Source of the DNA: Stygiobacter sp. RIFOXYC2_FULL_38_25
GTDB lineage: Bacteria; Bacteroidota; Ignavibacteria; Ignavibacteriales; Melioribacteraceae
Length of the DNA: 64,000 nucleotides
NCBI GenBank assembly: GCA_001803165.1
Contig: MHAZ01000012.1
Coordinates: 62,001 to 126,000 of the forward strand
Direction of reading: 5' to 3'
Part shown: in pieces, positions 17,316 to 25,628 of the stretch
Numbering within the stretch: position 1 is the first letter of the stretch
Layout: every line of letters starts with the position of its first letter
The notes under the pieces: generated by a model
Told to the model about the DNA's origin: nothing
What the model saw: only the letters and a program-made list of their open reading frames with translations
The model's database searches: none
Translations under genes and position numbers: made by a program

Positions 17316-17867
17316 ATCTCTCAGCAATATAACAATTACTTATCCCGATTGACCGTTGCACATATCTACCGGCTTTTATTTACTCAAAAGAAAATCTATT
17401 TGCGGTTACAGTTTAATCAATCAGAAAGTAATGACGAATTAATTTATTTTTCTTTCCACTCTTCGTTCTACACTCTACGTTCCCGCTTCGACTCGCGTCT
17501 TCAGCGAGGCGAGCTTCATTCGTACTCCCTTCAGTTCTTCACAAGTCTAGAATGGAACCTCTTTTCTAAATTCAACATAGCTTTGTGAAGAAAAAGAAGC
17601 AAGACTAAAACACAGCAGCCAAATAATCTAGCATCAAGCATCCGGTATCCAGAATCTTTTCAAATCCCAATTCCAAATTCCTAAATCCAAAATTATTTAA
17701 TGCTTTTTGAACTTCACTTACTCCGACCCCGTTATCTATGTTAGACTTGTCCTGAAGTATTGAAGGATAGAATTCATCTAACATTATTGTTAAATTTATA
17801 CCGGCAAAAGAAAATTTTTAGCGTCATTACAAGTCAAGCAAATCTTATTTACCGCCGTAATGGTGGA
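17316..17867. other. Gene-free region between the TIR gene and the aceE-side element
   Basis: About 550 bp without a convincing gene on either strand. It contains the R3 repeat (17599-17633), a tract resembling degenerate intergenic repeats (GCTTCGACTCGCGTC near 17485), and an inverted pair ATGTTAGA (17738-17745)/TCTAACAT (17777-17784). A 105-codon frame here shows no family resemblance and low-complexity composition. Confidence 0.6.
17599..17633 (-). repeat. Shared upstream repeat, copy R3
   Basis: The right half CCAAATAATCTAGCA matches R1 (CCAAATAATTTAGCA at 15529-15543) almost exactly. Over the last 19 positions 17 agree with R1, while the left half is decayed. It lies about 280 bp upstream of the TIR gene. 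Confidence 0.5.
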
Positions 17868-17987
17868 TGTCGCATAATTAATATTTTGTTAATAAATAGC
17901 CCGCGGATGACGCAGATTTAACGGATGCTTCGGTACACTCAGCACAGGTTTGCACTGATATATTTTTGATTCATTAATTATGCAACA
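17868..17987. mobile_element. 120-bp inverted-repeat element, copy 1 (upstream of aceE)
   Basis: Bounded by TGTCGCATAATTAAT (17868-17882) and ATTAATTATGCAACA (17973-17987), a 15-bp inverted repeat with one mismatch. The interior (CGCGGATGACGCAGATTTAA and on through CGGTACACTCAGCACAGGTT) is nearly identical to the element at 20774-20893, same orientation and same length. It ends 48 bp before the aceE start codon, so it forms much of the leader. No coding capacity. Confidence 0.85.
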
Positions 17988-18035
17988 TTCACTAATGGCA
18001 TTTCACGCAAAGAATAGAAACAGAGGATCAATAAA

Positions 18036-20714
18036 ATGAGTGAAAACAGTAACAACGGTTTTTCCGAACTAGATGAACTTGAACTGAAAGAGTGGCTGGA
18101 ATCCCTTGAGTATGTGCTGCAATCGGGCGGACCGGAAAAAGTAAAAGAACTTTTACACAACTTAGATACTTACGCGCAAGAAGCGGGAGTAGAACTTCCG
18201 TTTACTGCTAACACACCGCATATAAACACAATTCCAAAATCAGCTCAGCCGCCGTTTCCTGGTGGAAGAGAAATTGAGCGCCGCATAAAAAGTTTAATCC
18301 GCTGGAACGCAATGGCAATGGTAGTGCGCGCCAACAAAGAAGAAAACGGAATTGGCGGACACATTTCTACATACGCGTCTGCGGCAACTTTGTATGAAAT
18401 TGGCTTTAACCATTTCTTCCGAGGCAAAGACAGCAATCACGATGGCGACATAGTTTATTTTCAAGGACATGCGGCGCCGGGAATTTACGCGCGCGCATTT
18501 CTTGAAGGAAGAATTACCAAAGAGCAGCTCAAAAATTTTAGAAGAGAATTAAAACCGGGCGGCGGACTTTCTTCTTATCCGCATCCTTGGCTAATGCCGG
18601 ACTTCTGGGAATTCCCAACTGTATCAATGGGACTCGGACCAATACAAGCAATTTACCAAGCTCGCTTTAACCGTTACTTAGAAGACCGTGGTTTGAAGAA
18701 ACCGAGCGATCAAAAAGTTTGGGCGTTCTTAGGCGATGGTGAAACCGACGAACCGGAAGCACTCGGCGCGATTTCACTTGCCGCACGCGAAAAATTAGAC
18801 AACTTAATTTTTGTTATTAACTGTAATCTTCAACGTTTGGATGGACCGGTTCGCGGCAATGGCAATATTGTTCAAGAATTGGAATCTGTATTCCGCGGCG
18901 CCGGATGGAATGTTATAAAAGTAATCTGGGGCGGCGATTGGGATCCGCTTCTTGAAGCTGATAAATCCGGTACTCTGTTAAAGAGAATGAATGAAGGATG
19001 TGACGGAGAATCTCAGAACTATGTTACTCGCGGCGGTAAATATGTGCGCGAACATTTCTTCAACAAATATCCCGAGCTTGCTAAGCTGGTAGAAAAATAT
19101 ACTGATGAGCAATTAGAGAAAATGAAACGGGGCGGTCACGATCCGGAAAAAGTTTACGCGGCTTACAAAGCGGCTGTTGAACATAAAGACGCGCCAACGG
19201 TAATCTTAGCTAAGACGGTTAAAGGTTACGGACTTGGTGAAGCCGGCGAAGGAAAGAATATTACTCACTCTCAGAAAAAATTAAATGAAGATGAGTTAAA
19301 AGAATTTAGAACACGTTTCTCAATTCCAATCAGCGATGAAGATACTTCCAAGATGCCTTTTTACAGACCGGGTGAAGACTCCGCAGAAATTCGTTATATA
19401 AAAGAAAGAAGAAAAGCGCTTGGCGGTTACATTCCTAAGCGTGTTGTAAAGTCCGCGCCGCTAAAAACACCAAGCGAAGAACTCTTTCAAGAATTTTATA
19501 CCGGAACAGGCGAGCGCGAAGTTTCCACAACAATGGTTTTCGTTCGCATACTTGCAAAACTTTTGAAGGATAAAGAAATCGGTCACTTGATTGTTCCAAT
19601 CGTACCCGATGAAGCGCGTACGTTTGGTATGGAATCACTTTTTAGACAAGTTGGAATTTACGCTCACACCGGACAGCTTTACGAGCCGGTTGATAAAGAT
19701 ATTTTCTTGTATTACAAAGAAGCTAAGAATGGACAAATTCTTGAAGAGGGAATTACTGAAGCCGGTTCAATGTCCTCATTCATTGCTGCGGGCACAGCTT
19801 ACGCAGTTCATGGTGTAAACACAATTCCTTTCTTTACACTTTATTCTATGTTTGGAATGCAGCGCGTTGGCGATCTTGTCTGGCTCGCCGGAGATATCCG
19901 TACAAAAGGATTTTTCCTTGGCGCAACTGCTGGTAGAACAACTCTCGCCGGTGAAGGTTTGCAGCATCAAGACGGCAACTCTCACTTGCTTGCTTATCCG
20001 GTTCCAAATTTAGTTGCTTACGATCCTGCCTTCGCTTACGAGCTTGCAGTAATCATCCGCGATGGAATTTACCGCATGTATGAAAAACAAGAGAACGTTT
20101 TCTATTACATTACAATTATGAATGAAAACTACGCTCAGCCTAACATGCCTGAAGGTGCAAAAGAAGGAATCTTAAAAGGTATGTACAAATTCAGAACGAG
20201 CGAATTGAAAAACGCGAAAGCGAAAGCTCAGCTTCTCGGCAGCGGTACAATTCTAAATGAAGTTATTAAAGCGGCAGACATTTTAGAGAAAGATTACAAA
20301 GTTGCTTCCAACATCTGGAGCGTTACAAGCTACAAGAACTTGCATCTTGATGCTCAGGAAACCGAAAGATGGAATATGTTTAATCCGGATAAAGAAGCTA
20401 AAGTGCCTTACATTGCGGAAGTTACAAAAGGTGAAGAGGGCGTTTATGTTGCCGCTTCCGATTATGTTCAGCTTAGCAGCGATGCAATGGCTAAGTGGCT
20501 TCCGGGTCCGCTTCATTCTCTGGGTACATTTGGTTTTGGAAGAAGCGAAGGAAGAACATCTTTGCGCGATTTCTTTGAAGTAGATGCAAAGCATATTGTT
20601 TACGCTACTTTGTATTCTTTGATGAGAGAAGGCAAAATTAAAGCTGATGTTGTGAAGAAAGCTCTGAAGGAATTGGAAATAAATCCGGAAAAATTAAATC
20701 CGGCAAAAGCGTAG
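18036..20714 (+). CDS. aceE: Pyruvate dehydrogenase E1, homodimeric type
   Basis: 892-residue thiamine-diphosphate enzyme that decarboxylates pyruvate and transfers the acetyl group to the lipoyl domains of E2. It is the AceE type (single chain, as in Escherichia coli, 887 aa), not the alpha/beta type. Visible are the ThDP site GDGETDEPEALGAISLAAREKLDN and INCNLQRLDGPVRGNG (about 232-270), the histidines in YFQGHAAPGIYARAF (about 145), the central transketolase-like domain (EGITEAGSMSSFIAAGT) and the C-terminal domain ending in GFGRSEGRTSLRDFF. GAGGATC precedes the ATG. aceF follows after 249 bp; lpd is separate at 37 kb. The gene is bracketed by two copies of a 120-bp repeat element. Confidence 0.97.
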   Translation: MSENSNNGFSELDELELKEWLESLEYVLQSGGPEKVKELLHNLDTYAQEAGVELPFTANTPHINTIPKSAQPPFPGGREIERRIKSLIRWNAMAMVVRANKEENGIGGHISTYASAATLYEIGFNHFFRGKDSNHDGDIVYFQGHAAPGIYARAFLEGRITKEQLKNFRRELKPGGGLSSYPHPWLMPDFWEFPTVSMGLGPIQAIYQARFNRYLEDRGLKKPSDQKVWAFLGDGETDEPEALGAISLAAREKLDNLIFVINCNLQRLDGPVRGNGNIVQELESVFRGAGWNVIKVIWGGDWDPLLEADKSGTLLKRMNEGCDGESQNYVTRGGKYVREHFFNKYPELAKLVEKYTDEQLEKMKRGGHDPEKVYAAYKAAVEHKDAPTVILAKTVKGYGLGEAGEGKNITHSQKKLNEDELKEFRTRFSIPISDEDTSKMPFYRPGEDSAEIRYIKERRKALGGYIPKRVVKSAPLKTPSEELFQEFYTGTGEREVSTTMVFVRILAKLLKDKEIGHLIVPIVPDEARTFGMESLFRQVGIYAHTGQLYEPVDKDIFLYYKEAKNGQILEEGITEAGSMSSFIAAGTAYAVHGVNTIPFFTLYSMFGMQRVGDLVWLAGDIRTKGFFLGATAGRTTLAGEGLQHQDGNSHLLAYPVPNLVAYDPAFAYELAVIIRDGIYRMYEKQENVFYYITIMNENYAQPNMPEGAKEGILKGMYKFRTSELKNAKAKAQLLGSGTILNEVIKAADILEKDYKVASNIWSVTSYKNLHLDAQETERWNMFNPDKEAKVPYIAEVTKGEEGVYVAASDYVQLSSDAMAKWLPGPLHSLGTFGFGRSEGRTSLRDFFEVDAKHIVYATLYSLMREGKIKADVVKKALKELEINPEKLNPAKA

Positions 20715-20773
20715 CTACTGAGCGAAGCGAAGTATCTCTAACAAAATGAATTTGAGATTCTCCCGAAGGAGAC

Positions 20774-20893
20774 TGTCGCATAATTAATTATTTAAACAGA
20801 AATAGCACGCGGATGACGCAGATTTAACGGATGCTTCGGTACACTCAGCACAGGTTTACACTGATACGTTTTTGATTCATTAATTATGCGACA
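20774..20893. mobile_element. 120-bp inverted-repeat element, copy 2 (between aceE and aceF)
   Basis: Bounded by TGTCGCATAATTAAT (20774-20788) and its perfect complement ATTAATTATGCGACA (20879-20893). Interior nearly identical to copy 1. It fills half of the aceE-aceF gap and would be carried in the leader of aceF if the genes are co-transcribed. A smaller hairpin TCCCGC/GCGGGA (20921-20939) follows before the aceF start. Confidence 0.88.
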
Positions 20894-20963
20894 TCTACCG
20901 AAGGGATGCCTTCGGCATTCTCCCGCAAAAATCGCGGGATCAGAATTAAATAAGGAAAAAAAC

Positions 20964-22646
20964 ATGATAGTAGATTTTAGATTACCGCTTTTAGGCGATA
21001 ACATAAGCTCGGCAGATGTGATCAAGGTTCACGTTAAAGAAGGCGATAAAGTTGAAGTTGATCAGGTTGTGGTTGAGATTGAAACTGACAAAGCTACGGT
21101 AGAAGTGCCAACTGACATTGCCGGAATTGTAAAACAAGTTTACGTAAAAGAAGGTACCAAAGCTGCAATTGGCGAGCCGGTTATTTCGGTTGAAGTAGGC
21201 GGAGAAGCCGTAAAGGAAGTGAAGAGTGAAGAAGTAAGAGCGAAGAACGAAGTACAAAGTGAGAAGGAAGAAGTAAAAACATCTAACGACTCTGTACTAT
21301 CTACTAAGGATTATTTGTTTACTATTCCAACACTCGGCGAAAATATTACGTCCGCTCAAATCACAAAAGTTCTTCTCAAAGTTGGTGATAAAGTTGAGGT
21401 TGACCAAGTGGTTCTCGAAATTGAAACCGACAAAGCCACAGTGGAAGTTCCATCCGAAGTAAGCGGCGTAGTTAAAGAAGTTAATGTTAAAGATGGCGAT
21501 AAAGTTACAATTGGTTCAGTAGCGCTAGTGATTGAAACAAGCGGGAAGAAAGCAATTGAGAATTCGAAACCTGTCCGCAATCAGTCTGGCGGATTGAGAA
21601 TTGAGAATGAAAAGCCAAAGAGTGAAACTGAGATTAAGCCAGCGCAACTCTCAACTAACAACTCTCAACTTTCAACCGTAAAAGAACACACTCACATGCC
21701 GCAGATTTTAACTCTTCCGCGAGACATTGTAAAAATTGTTGTTCCGGCGGCTCCTTCTGTTAGAAGATTCGCACGTGAGATTGGTGTTGAGATTAATAAT
21801 GTACGGGGCAGCGGTCCAAGCGGAAGAATTTCTGTTGAAGATGTTAAAGCATTTGCGAAAGCACTGAATCAACAGTTGCAGCAGGGCGGAGCTGTTGGAT
21901 GTGCTGTTGTTGGAGTTCCAAGAGAAACATTGCCGGACTTTTCAAAGTGGGGCGATATTGACCGACAGCCGATGAGCAATATTCGCCGCAAGACAGCAGA
22001 GCATTTATCATACGCTTGGGCAACTGTTCCTCATGTAACGCAATTTGATAAAGCTGATATAACAGAGCTTGAGAAAATCCGCAAGCAATTTGGCAAGCAA
22101 GTAGAAGCTGCCGGCGGCAAATTAACCGTTACCGGAATTCTTCTTAAAGTTATTGCAAGCGCAATGAAAGTTTATCCTCAGTTCAACAGCAGTGTTGATA
22201 TGGAGAAAAACGAAATCATCTATAAAAAATATCTAAACATTGGTGTAGCGGTTGATACCGAAAAAGGTTTGCTCGTTCCGGTAATTAAAGATGTTGATAA
22301 GAAAAACATAACTCAGATAAGTGTTGATCTTGCGGAAGTTTCTAAAAAAGCACGCGATAAAAAACTTGGCTTAGATGATATGCAAGGCGGATGCTTTACA
22401 ATTTCAAATCTTGGCGGAATCGGCGGAACGTATTTCACTCCAATTGTAAACACACCGGAAGTTGCAATACTTGGTGTTTCGAAATCATCTTACGAGCCGG
22501 TTTATATTGATGGCGAATTCAAACCAAGATTGATGATGCCCCTTTCACTTTCCTACGACCACAGAATTATTGATGGCGCGGATGCTATTCGTTTCTTACG
22601 CTGGGTTGTTAACGCCCTGGAAAATCCGTTTTTAATGTCGCTATAG
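20964..22646 (+). CDS. aceF: Pyruvate dehydrogenase E2, dihydrolipoamide acetyltransferase
   Basis: 560 residues from the ATG at 20964. It accepts acetyl groups on lipoyl lysines and passes them to CoA, forming the core of the pyruvate dehydrogenase complex. Two lipoyl domains with the EIETDKATVEVP motif carry Lys43 and Lys157; both are followed by flexible charged linkers. Next come an E3/E1-binding domain (APSVRRFAREIGVEINNVRGSG) and the catalytic domain ending in SYDHRIIDGADA with His533 and Asp537. The start follows AAGGAAAAAAAC. The frame is open back to 20886, but those codons come from the repeat element and a hairpin, so they are not coding. It works with AceE upstream and Lpd at 37 kb. 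Confidence 0.95.
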   Translation: MIVDFRLPLLGDNISSADVIKVHVKEGDKVEVDQVVVEIETDKATVEVPTDIAGIVKQVYVKEGTKAAIGEPVISVEVGGEAVKEVKSEEVRAKNEVQSEKEEVKTSNDSVLSTKDYLFTIPTLGENITSAQITKVLLKVGDKVEVDQVVLEIETDKATVEVPSEVSGVVKEVNVKDGDKVTIGSVALVIETSGKKAIENSKPVRNQSGGLRIENEKPKSETEIKPAQLSTNNSQLSTVKEHTHMPQILTLPRDIVKIVVPAAPSVRRFAREIGVEINNVRGSGPSGRISVEDVKAFAKALNQQLQQGGAVGCAVVGVPRETLPDFSKWGDIDRQPMSNIRRKTAEHLSYAWATVPHVTQFDKADITELEKIRKQFGKQVEAAGGKLTVTGILLKVIASAMKVYPQFNSSVDMEKNEIIYKKYLNIGVAVDTEKGLLVPVIKDVDKKNITQISVDLAEVSKKARDKKLGLDDMQGGCFTISNLGGIGGTYFTPIVNTPEVAILGVSKSSYEPVYIDGEFKPRLMMPLSLSYDHRIIDGADAIRFLRWVVNALENPFLMSL

Positions 22647-22706
22647 CAGTGAGTAAATAATTGATTTTAATAAAGGCTGTATAAAAAGTAATTTTTTATC
22701 ATAAGA

Positions 22707-22797
22707 TAACCCGCGGATGACGCGCTTGCCTCGTTGCGCAGTCGAAGCGGGGATTTAACCGATGCTTCGATAACTCAACACAGGTTTTCGCAGATTG
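22707..22797. repeat. Degenerate relative of the aceE-flanking element
   Basis: Contains CCGCGGATGACGC, then after about 28 extra bases ATTTAACCGATGCTTCGATA and ACTCAACACAGGTTT, which line up with the interior of the elements at 17868 and 20774. The terminal repeats are missing. It lies just downstream of aceF. Confidence 0.6.
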
Positions 22798-22801
22798 TTT
22801 T

Positions 22802-22899
22802 AGGGCAGTTCGAAAATTTGCTTTAATAAAAATTTAATGCAGAGCTCGCAAAGAAAACGCAAAGTCCGCTAAGGATGCTGATATTTTTAGAACTGCCCT
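22802..22899. repeat. 98-bp inverted-repeat element
   Basis: AGGGCAGTTCGAAAAT (22802-22817) and ATTTTTAGAACTGCCCT (22883-22899) are inverted repeats with about two mismatches. The interior contains CGCAAAGAAAACGCAAAGTC, another phylum-typical intergenic motif. Together with the previous entry it fills the 296-bp gap between aceF and the convergent membrane-protein gene; no gene is seen in this gap. Confidence 0.55.
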
Positions 22900-22942
22900 T
22901 ATTGAATAAATCCGTTTGAGACTGCCTTTGCTTTTATCTCAG

Positions 22943-23581
22943 TTATAAGCCGAGTTTAATGCCCAGCGTTCCGGAGAATGAATCAGCGCCATTATACATT
23001 ACATTTCCATCTAAATAAAAATTGCTAATAATGTTTGTCGAAGCACCGATGCCAATCTTACTTCTATTATAAAATCCGGAAGCCATTTTTTCAACAGAGT
23101 TATTCTGAACGGAATTAATTAAGCCACCATTCTTACTATAAGTGTTAAATGACCGATTAACTTTATAATCACTTGAATAATCATACTCGATGCCGTAAGT
23201 ATATACCAGATAAGGTGAAATTGCCCAATCGAATGGTGAATATTTTACTGCAATATTTAATGACAAACGATTATAAGGGCTGTATTCTTCCCTTATTGTT
23301 TCAAGGGTAGATATTTCGTTATTGTCTGAAAAATATGACCTTGAATTGTTCTGTAAACGAACCGAACCTATGCCGCCATTTAAGGAAATAGAAAAATGTT
23401 CATTAAGCTTTCTTTCAAGAGATAGCGTGACAAAATTGTTATCAATGCGGTGATTAAAATTAAGGACGCTATAATTTAATCCTACAAACCAATTGTGGGA
23501 TTGTTGAACAGAATTATTTTCTTGCGCAAAAATGGAATGAAATGAAAAAAGTATTATTAGAAGCGCTGTTCTTGTTTTCAT
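22943..23581 (-). CDS. Outer-membrane beta-barrel-like protein
   Basis: 212 residues from the ATG at 23581, with a signal peptide MKTRTALLIILFSFHSIFA. The mature part shows alternating hydrophobic strands with aromatic ends (NWFVGLNYSVLNF, FVTLSLERKLNEHFSISLNGGIGSV, YNRLSLNIAVKYSPFDWAISPYLVY, FYLDGNVMYNGADSFSGTLGIKLGL), as in small outer-membrane porin-like or adhesin-like proteins. No named family recognised. AGGGGTTCAC precedes the chosen start; a frame open to 23737 would place the signal peptide internally and is rejected. It diverges from the OmpA-like gene. Confidence 0.75.
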   Translation of the reverse strand: MKTRTALLIILFSFHSIFAQENNSVQQSHNWFVGLNYSVLNFNHRIDNNFVTLSLERKLNEHFSISLNGGIGSVRLQNNSRSYFSDNNEISTLETIREEYSPYNRLSLNIAVKYSPFDWAISPYLVYTYGIEYDYSSDYKVNRSFNTYSKNGGLINSVQNNSVEKMASGFYNRSKIGIGASTNIISNFYLDGNVMYNGADSFSGTLGIKLGL

Positions 23582-23764
23582 GTGAACCCCTATGATGTTT
23601 TGAAATTGCTTGCCGGCGGGTTTTCTACAAAACAAGGACAGCTTTAGTTCCTTATCACATACAAGAACAAAAACAAAATTATAATTGTGAGCAATCTCAA
23701 AAATTGAGAATCGAGGTTCGCATATTTTTGCTCTCATAAGTTCATTAATTATTATGGAGGAAGT

Positions 23765-24433
23765 ATGAAATACACAAAATCATTATTGGGTGCTGTTCTC
23801 ATTGTTTCAATTCTCGCATCCGGCTGCGGAGCGAGCAAAGCTGTTCAAGGCGGCGCTATTGGAGTTGCAGCAGGTGGCGTCCTTGGCGGCGTAATTGGTA
23901 AAGCTGCCGGCAACACAACATTAGGAGCAATTATCGGCGCGGCTGTTGGTGGAACAGCGGGCGCTTTAATTGGTCATCATATGGATAAGCAAGCAGAAGA
24001 AATGCAGAAAGATATTGACAACGCAAAAGTTGAAAGAGTAGGAGAGGGAATTAAAATTACTTTCGACAGCGGAATTCTTTTTGCAACAAACTCATCTAAG
24101 CTTGAAGCTCAGGCAAAAGTTAATATTGATAAGCTTGCAAAAATTCTCAACAAATATCCGGATACAAATATTTTTGTAGCCGGACACACAGACATTACCG
24201 GAAAATTGGAAATGAACATGAAGCTTTCCGAGCAGAGAGCTAAATCAGTTGTAGATTACGCAACAAGCCTTGGTGTCTCTACATCAAGATTTTCTATGCA
24301 AGGTCTTGGACCAAATGAACCGGTTGCTACCAACGATACACCGGAAGGCAGACAAGCTAACCGCCGCGTTGAAGTTGCAGTGTTCGCTAATGAAAAATTA
24401 AAAGAAGCTGCTGAAAAAGGAATGCTCAAATAA
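23765..24433 (+). CDS. OmpA-family lipoprotein with glycine zipper
   Basis: 222 residues. A lipoprotein signal peptide (LVSILASGC, Cys21) anchors the protein in a membrane. A glycine-zipper region follows (about 29-75, GGAIGVAAGGVLGGVIGKAAG and a repeat of it), then the OmpA/MotB peptidoglycan-binding domain (about 95-205) with ITFDSGILFATNSSKL, VAGHTDITG, LSEQRAKSVVDYATSLGV and GRQANRRVEVAV. The aspartate of GHTD and the arginine of NRRVE are the usual diaminopimelate ligands. It should tether the outer membrane to peptidoglycan. ATGGAGGAAGT gives a strong ribosome site. A 13-bp-stem hairpin lies directly after the stop. Confidence 0.92.
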   Translation: MKYTKSLLGAVLIVSILASGCGASKAVQGGAIGVAAGGVLGGVIGKAAGNTTLGAIIGAAVGGTAGALIGHHMDKQAEEMQKDIDNAKVERVGEGIKITFDSGILFATNSSKLEAQAKVNIDKLAKILNKYPDTNIFVAGHTDITGKLEMNMKLSEQRAKSVVDYATSLGVSTSRFSMQGLGPNEPVATNDTPEGRQANRRVEVAVFANEKLKEAAEKGMLK

Positions 24434-24440
24434 TTTTAGT

Positions 24441-24473
24441 AGGTTGACTAAAGTTTGCTGCTTTAGTCAACCT
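24441..24473. terminator. Hairpin between convergent ompA-like and membrane-protein genes
   Basis: AGGTTGACTAAAG (24441-24453) and CTTTAGTCAACCT (24461-24473) form a perfect 13-bp stem with a 7-base loop. It lies between two convergent genes and is the probable shared transcription end; T-runs are short on both sides. Confidence 0.75.
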
Positions 24474-24486
24474 TAATAAAAAAGAA

Positions 24487-25596
24487 CTATGGATTACTGT
24501 TATTTGTTGCACCGGTCTTTGCAGCCAGCTCGTTATTCTCTTTCTTAATTTCCATTTGATTTCTAAACAGGTAACTGCCCTGACTAATTCCCATTAATAA
24601 AATTAATTCATCCGGTACCGACCATAATTTTCCTTCAACAGAACTTTTGTAGATGAACAATATCAGCGTGGCGATAGTCCAAAATAAAAATTGAGATTTA
24701 GCCATGGTGGGATATTCTTTTCCTTCAACAGTAATGGTGATTAAAGATGATAAACTTGAAAAGAGACTTTTCTTTTTAACCTGTTGAACTGTTGAATTCT
24801 TTCCAAGTACATCTTTAATTCCTTCCAACACCTGAGATTGAAAATGACCGGCTGCACTTGTAGCCGCAGATAATCCCATTAGTATTACCAGCGAAGTTGG
24901 AATTGAGGGTACGGTTAAATGCATCAAGCCAAATGCGAACACCATGCCTCCGACCGAAACTGTCCACAGCGCCATTTGAACAAGAGGAAGGGATAATTCC
25001 GTCTCACTAATTCTCATTACATCAAGAGGATTGCTTTTAGCTTTATACTCAAGAAATATAATTATGATAAAAAAGCCGACTAAGAATGTTGCCGTCCAAA
25101 AAACTCCGCCGGTGCCGTTTCCTATATAAACTTCTTTATCACTTATAACTTGTGAGTATTTGATCGAGAGTTTGTTATCTGCCGAAGTATCTACTTTTGA
25201 AACCCAGGTTACTACAGGTAGTACCCTTACACCCGAAGAATAAATGGGAATTATTAAACTGTCCAAATCAAACAGCATCAATGTTCCTTTGGCAGAAAGC
25301 TGTTTATTTCCAACAGACTTCGCAATTGTTTGATCGGGCGCTGATTCAAAAGGAGAAAAAGATGGACCTTTGCATAAAATGTTGCTGCTAATCCTTCTTG
25401 TTTTTTGATCAATGGCAACTAAGCAGAGTACCGGATTCTTCTCTTTTGTAATAGTGGCATTCTCAACAAACACCATTACCGGATGAGATCTTAACTGTCC
25501 ATCATCCATAAGAAGTATTGGCTTACCCGCAGTATCTTGAGCATTAACAGAGTTTACGATCAGTAAAAAGGAAACAAAAGCAATTATTTTTTTCAC
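24487..25596 (-). CDS. Multi-pass membrane protein of unknown function (LCAT-like lipase cluster)
   Basis: 369 residues with a GTG start after AAGGAGGTGAAG. It has a signal-like N-terminus (IIAFVSFLLIVNSVNA), an extracytoplasmic domain (about 20-160), a hydrophobic helix (about 166-183), two or three more (about 205-250) and two near the end (about 303-345). A cytosolic loop with basic residues (VQQVKKKSLFSSL) lies between. No family recognised. It is the last of four minus-strand genes (28462 to 24487) with small gaps; the shared strand and close spacing suggest one transcript with the lipase-like gene. Confidence 0.72.
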   Translation of the reverse strand: MKKIIAFVSFLLIVNSVNAQDTAGKPILLMDDGQLRSHPVMVFVENATITKEKNPVLCLVAIDQKTRRISSNILCKGPSFSPFESAPDQTIAKSVGNKQLSAKGTLMLFDLDSLIIPIYSSGVRVLPVVTWVSKVDTSADNKLSIKYSQVISDKEVYIGNGTGGVFWTATFLVGFFIIIIFLEYKAKSNPLDVMRISETELSLPLVQMALWTVSVGGMVFAFGLMHLTVPSIPTSLVILMGLSAATSAAGHFQSQVLEGIKDVLGKNSTVQQVKKKSLFSSLSSLITITVEGKEYPTMAKSQFLFWTIATLILFIYKSSVEGKLWSVPDELILLMGISQGSYLFRNQMEIKKENNELAAKTGATNNSNP

Positions 25597-25628
25597 GGTT
25601 CTTCACCTCCTTATTAAAGTAACTAATT

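Noticed and set aside
17271-17588. 105-codon plus-strand frame upstream of the TIR gene
   Set aside because: It overlaps the TIR gene start and a repeat-like tract, is serine/phenylalanine-rich in a low-complexity manner and has no ribosome site.
17868-20893. aceE as cargo of a composite transposon
   Set aside because: The two elements are short, non-coding and in direct orientation without target duplications. aceE codon use and G+C look native, and aceF directly follows, so independent insertion of two small elements is more likely.
20886-20963. N-terminal extension of aceF by 26 codons
   Set aside because: The extension is translated from the terminal repeat of the 120-bp element and a GC hairpin. 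The lipoyl domain begins directly at the ATG at 20964, which has a good ribosome site.
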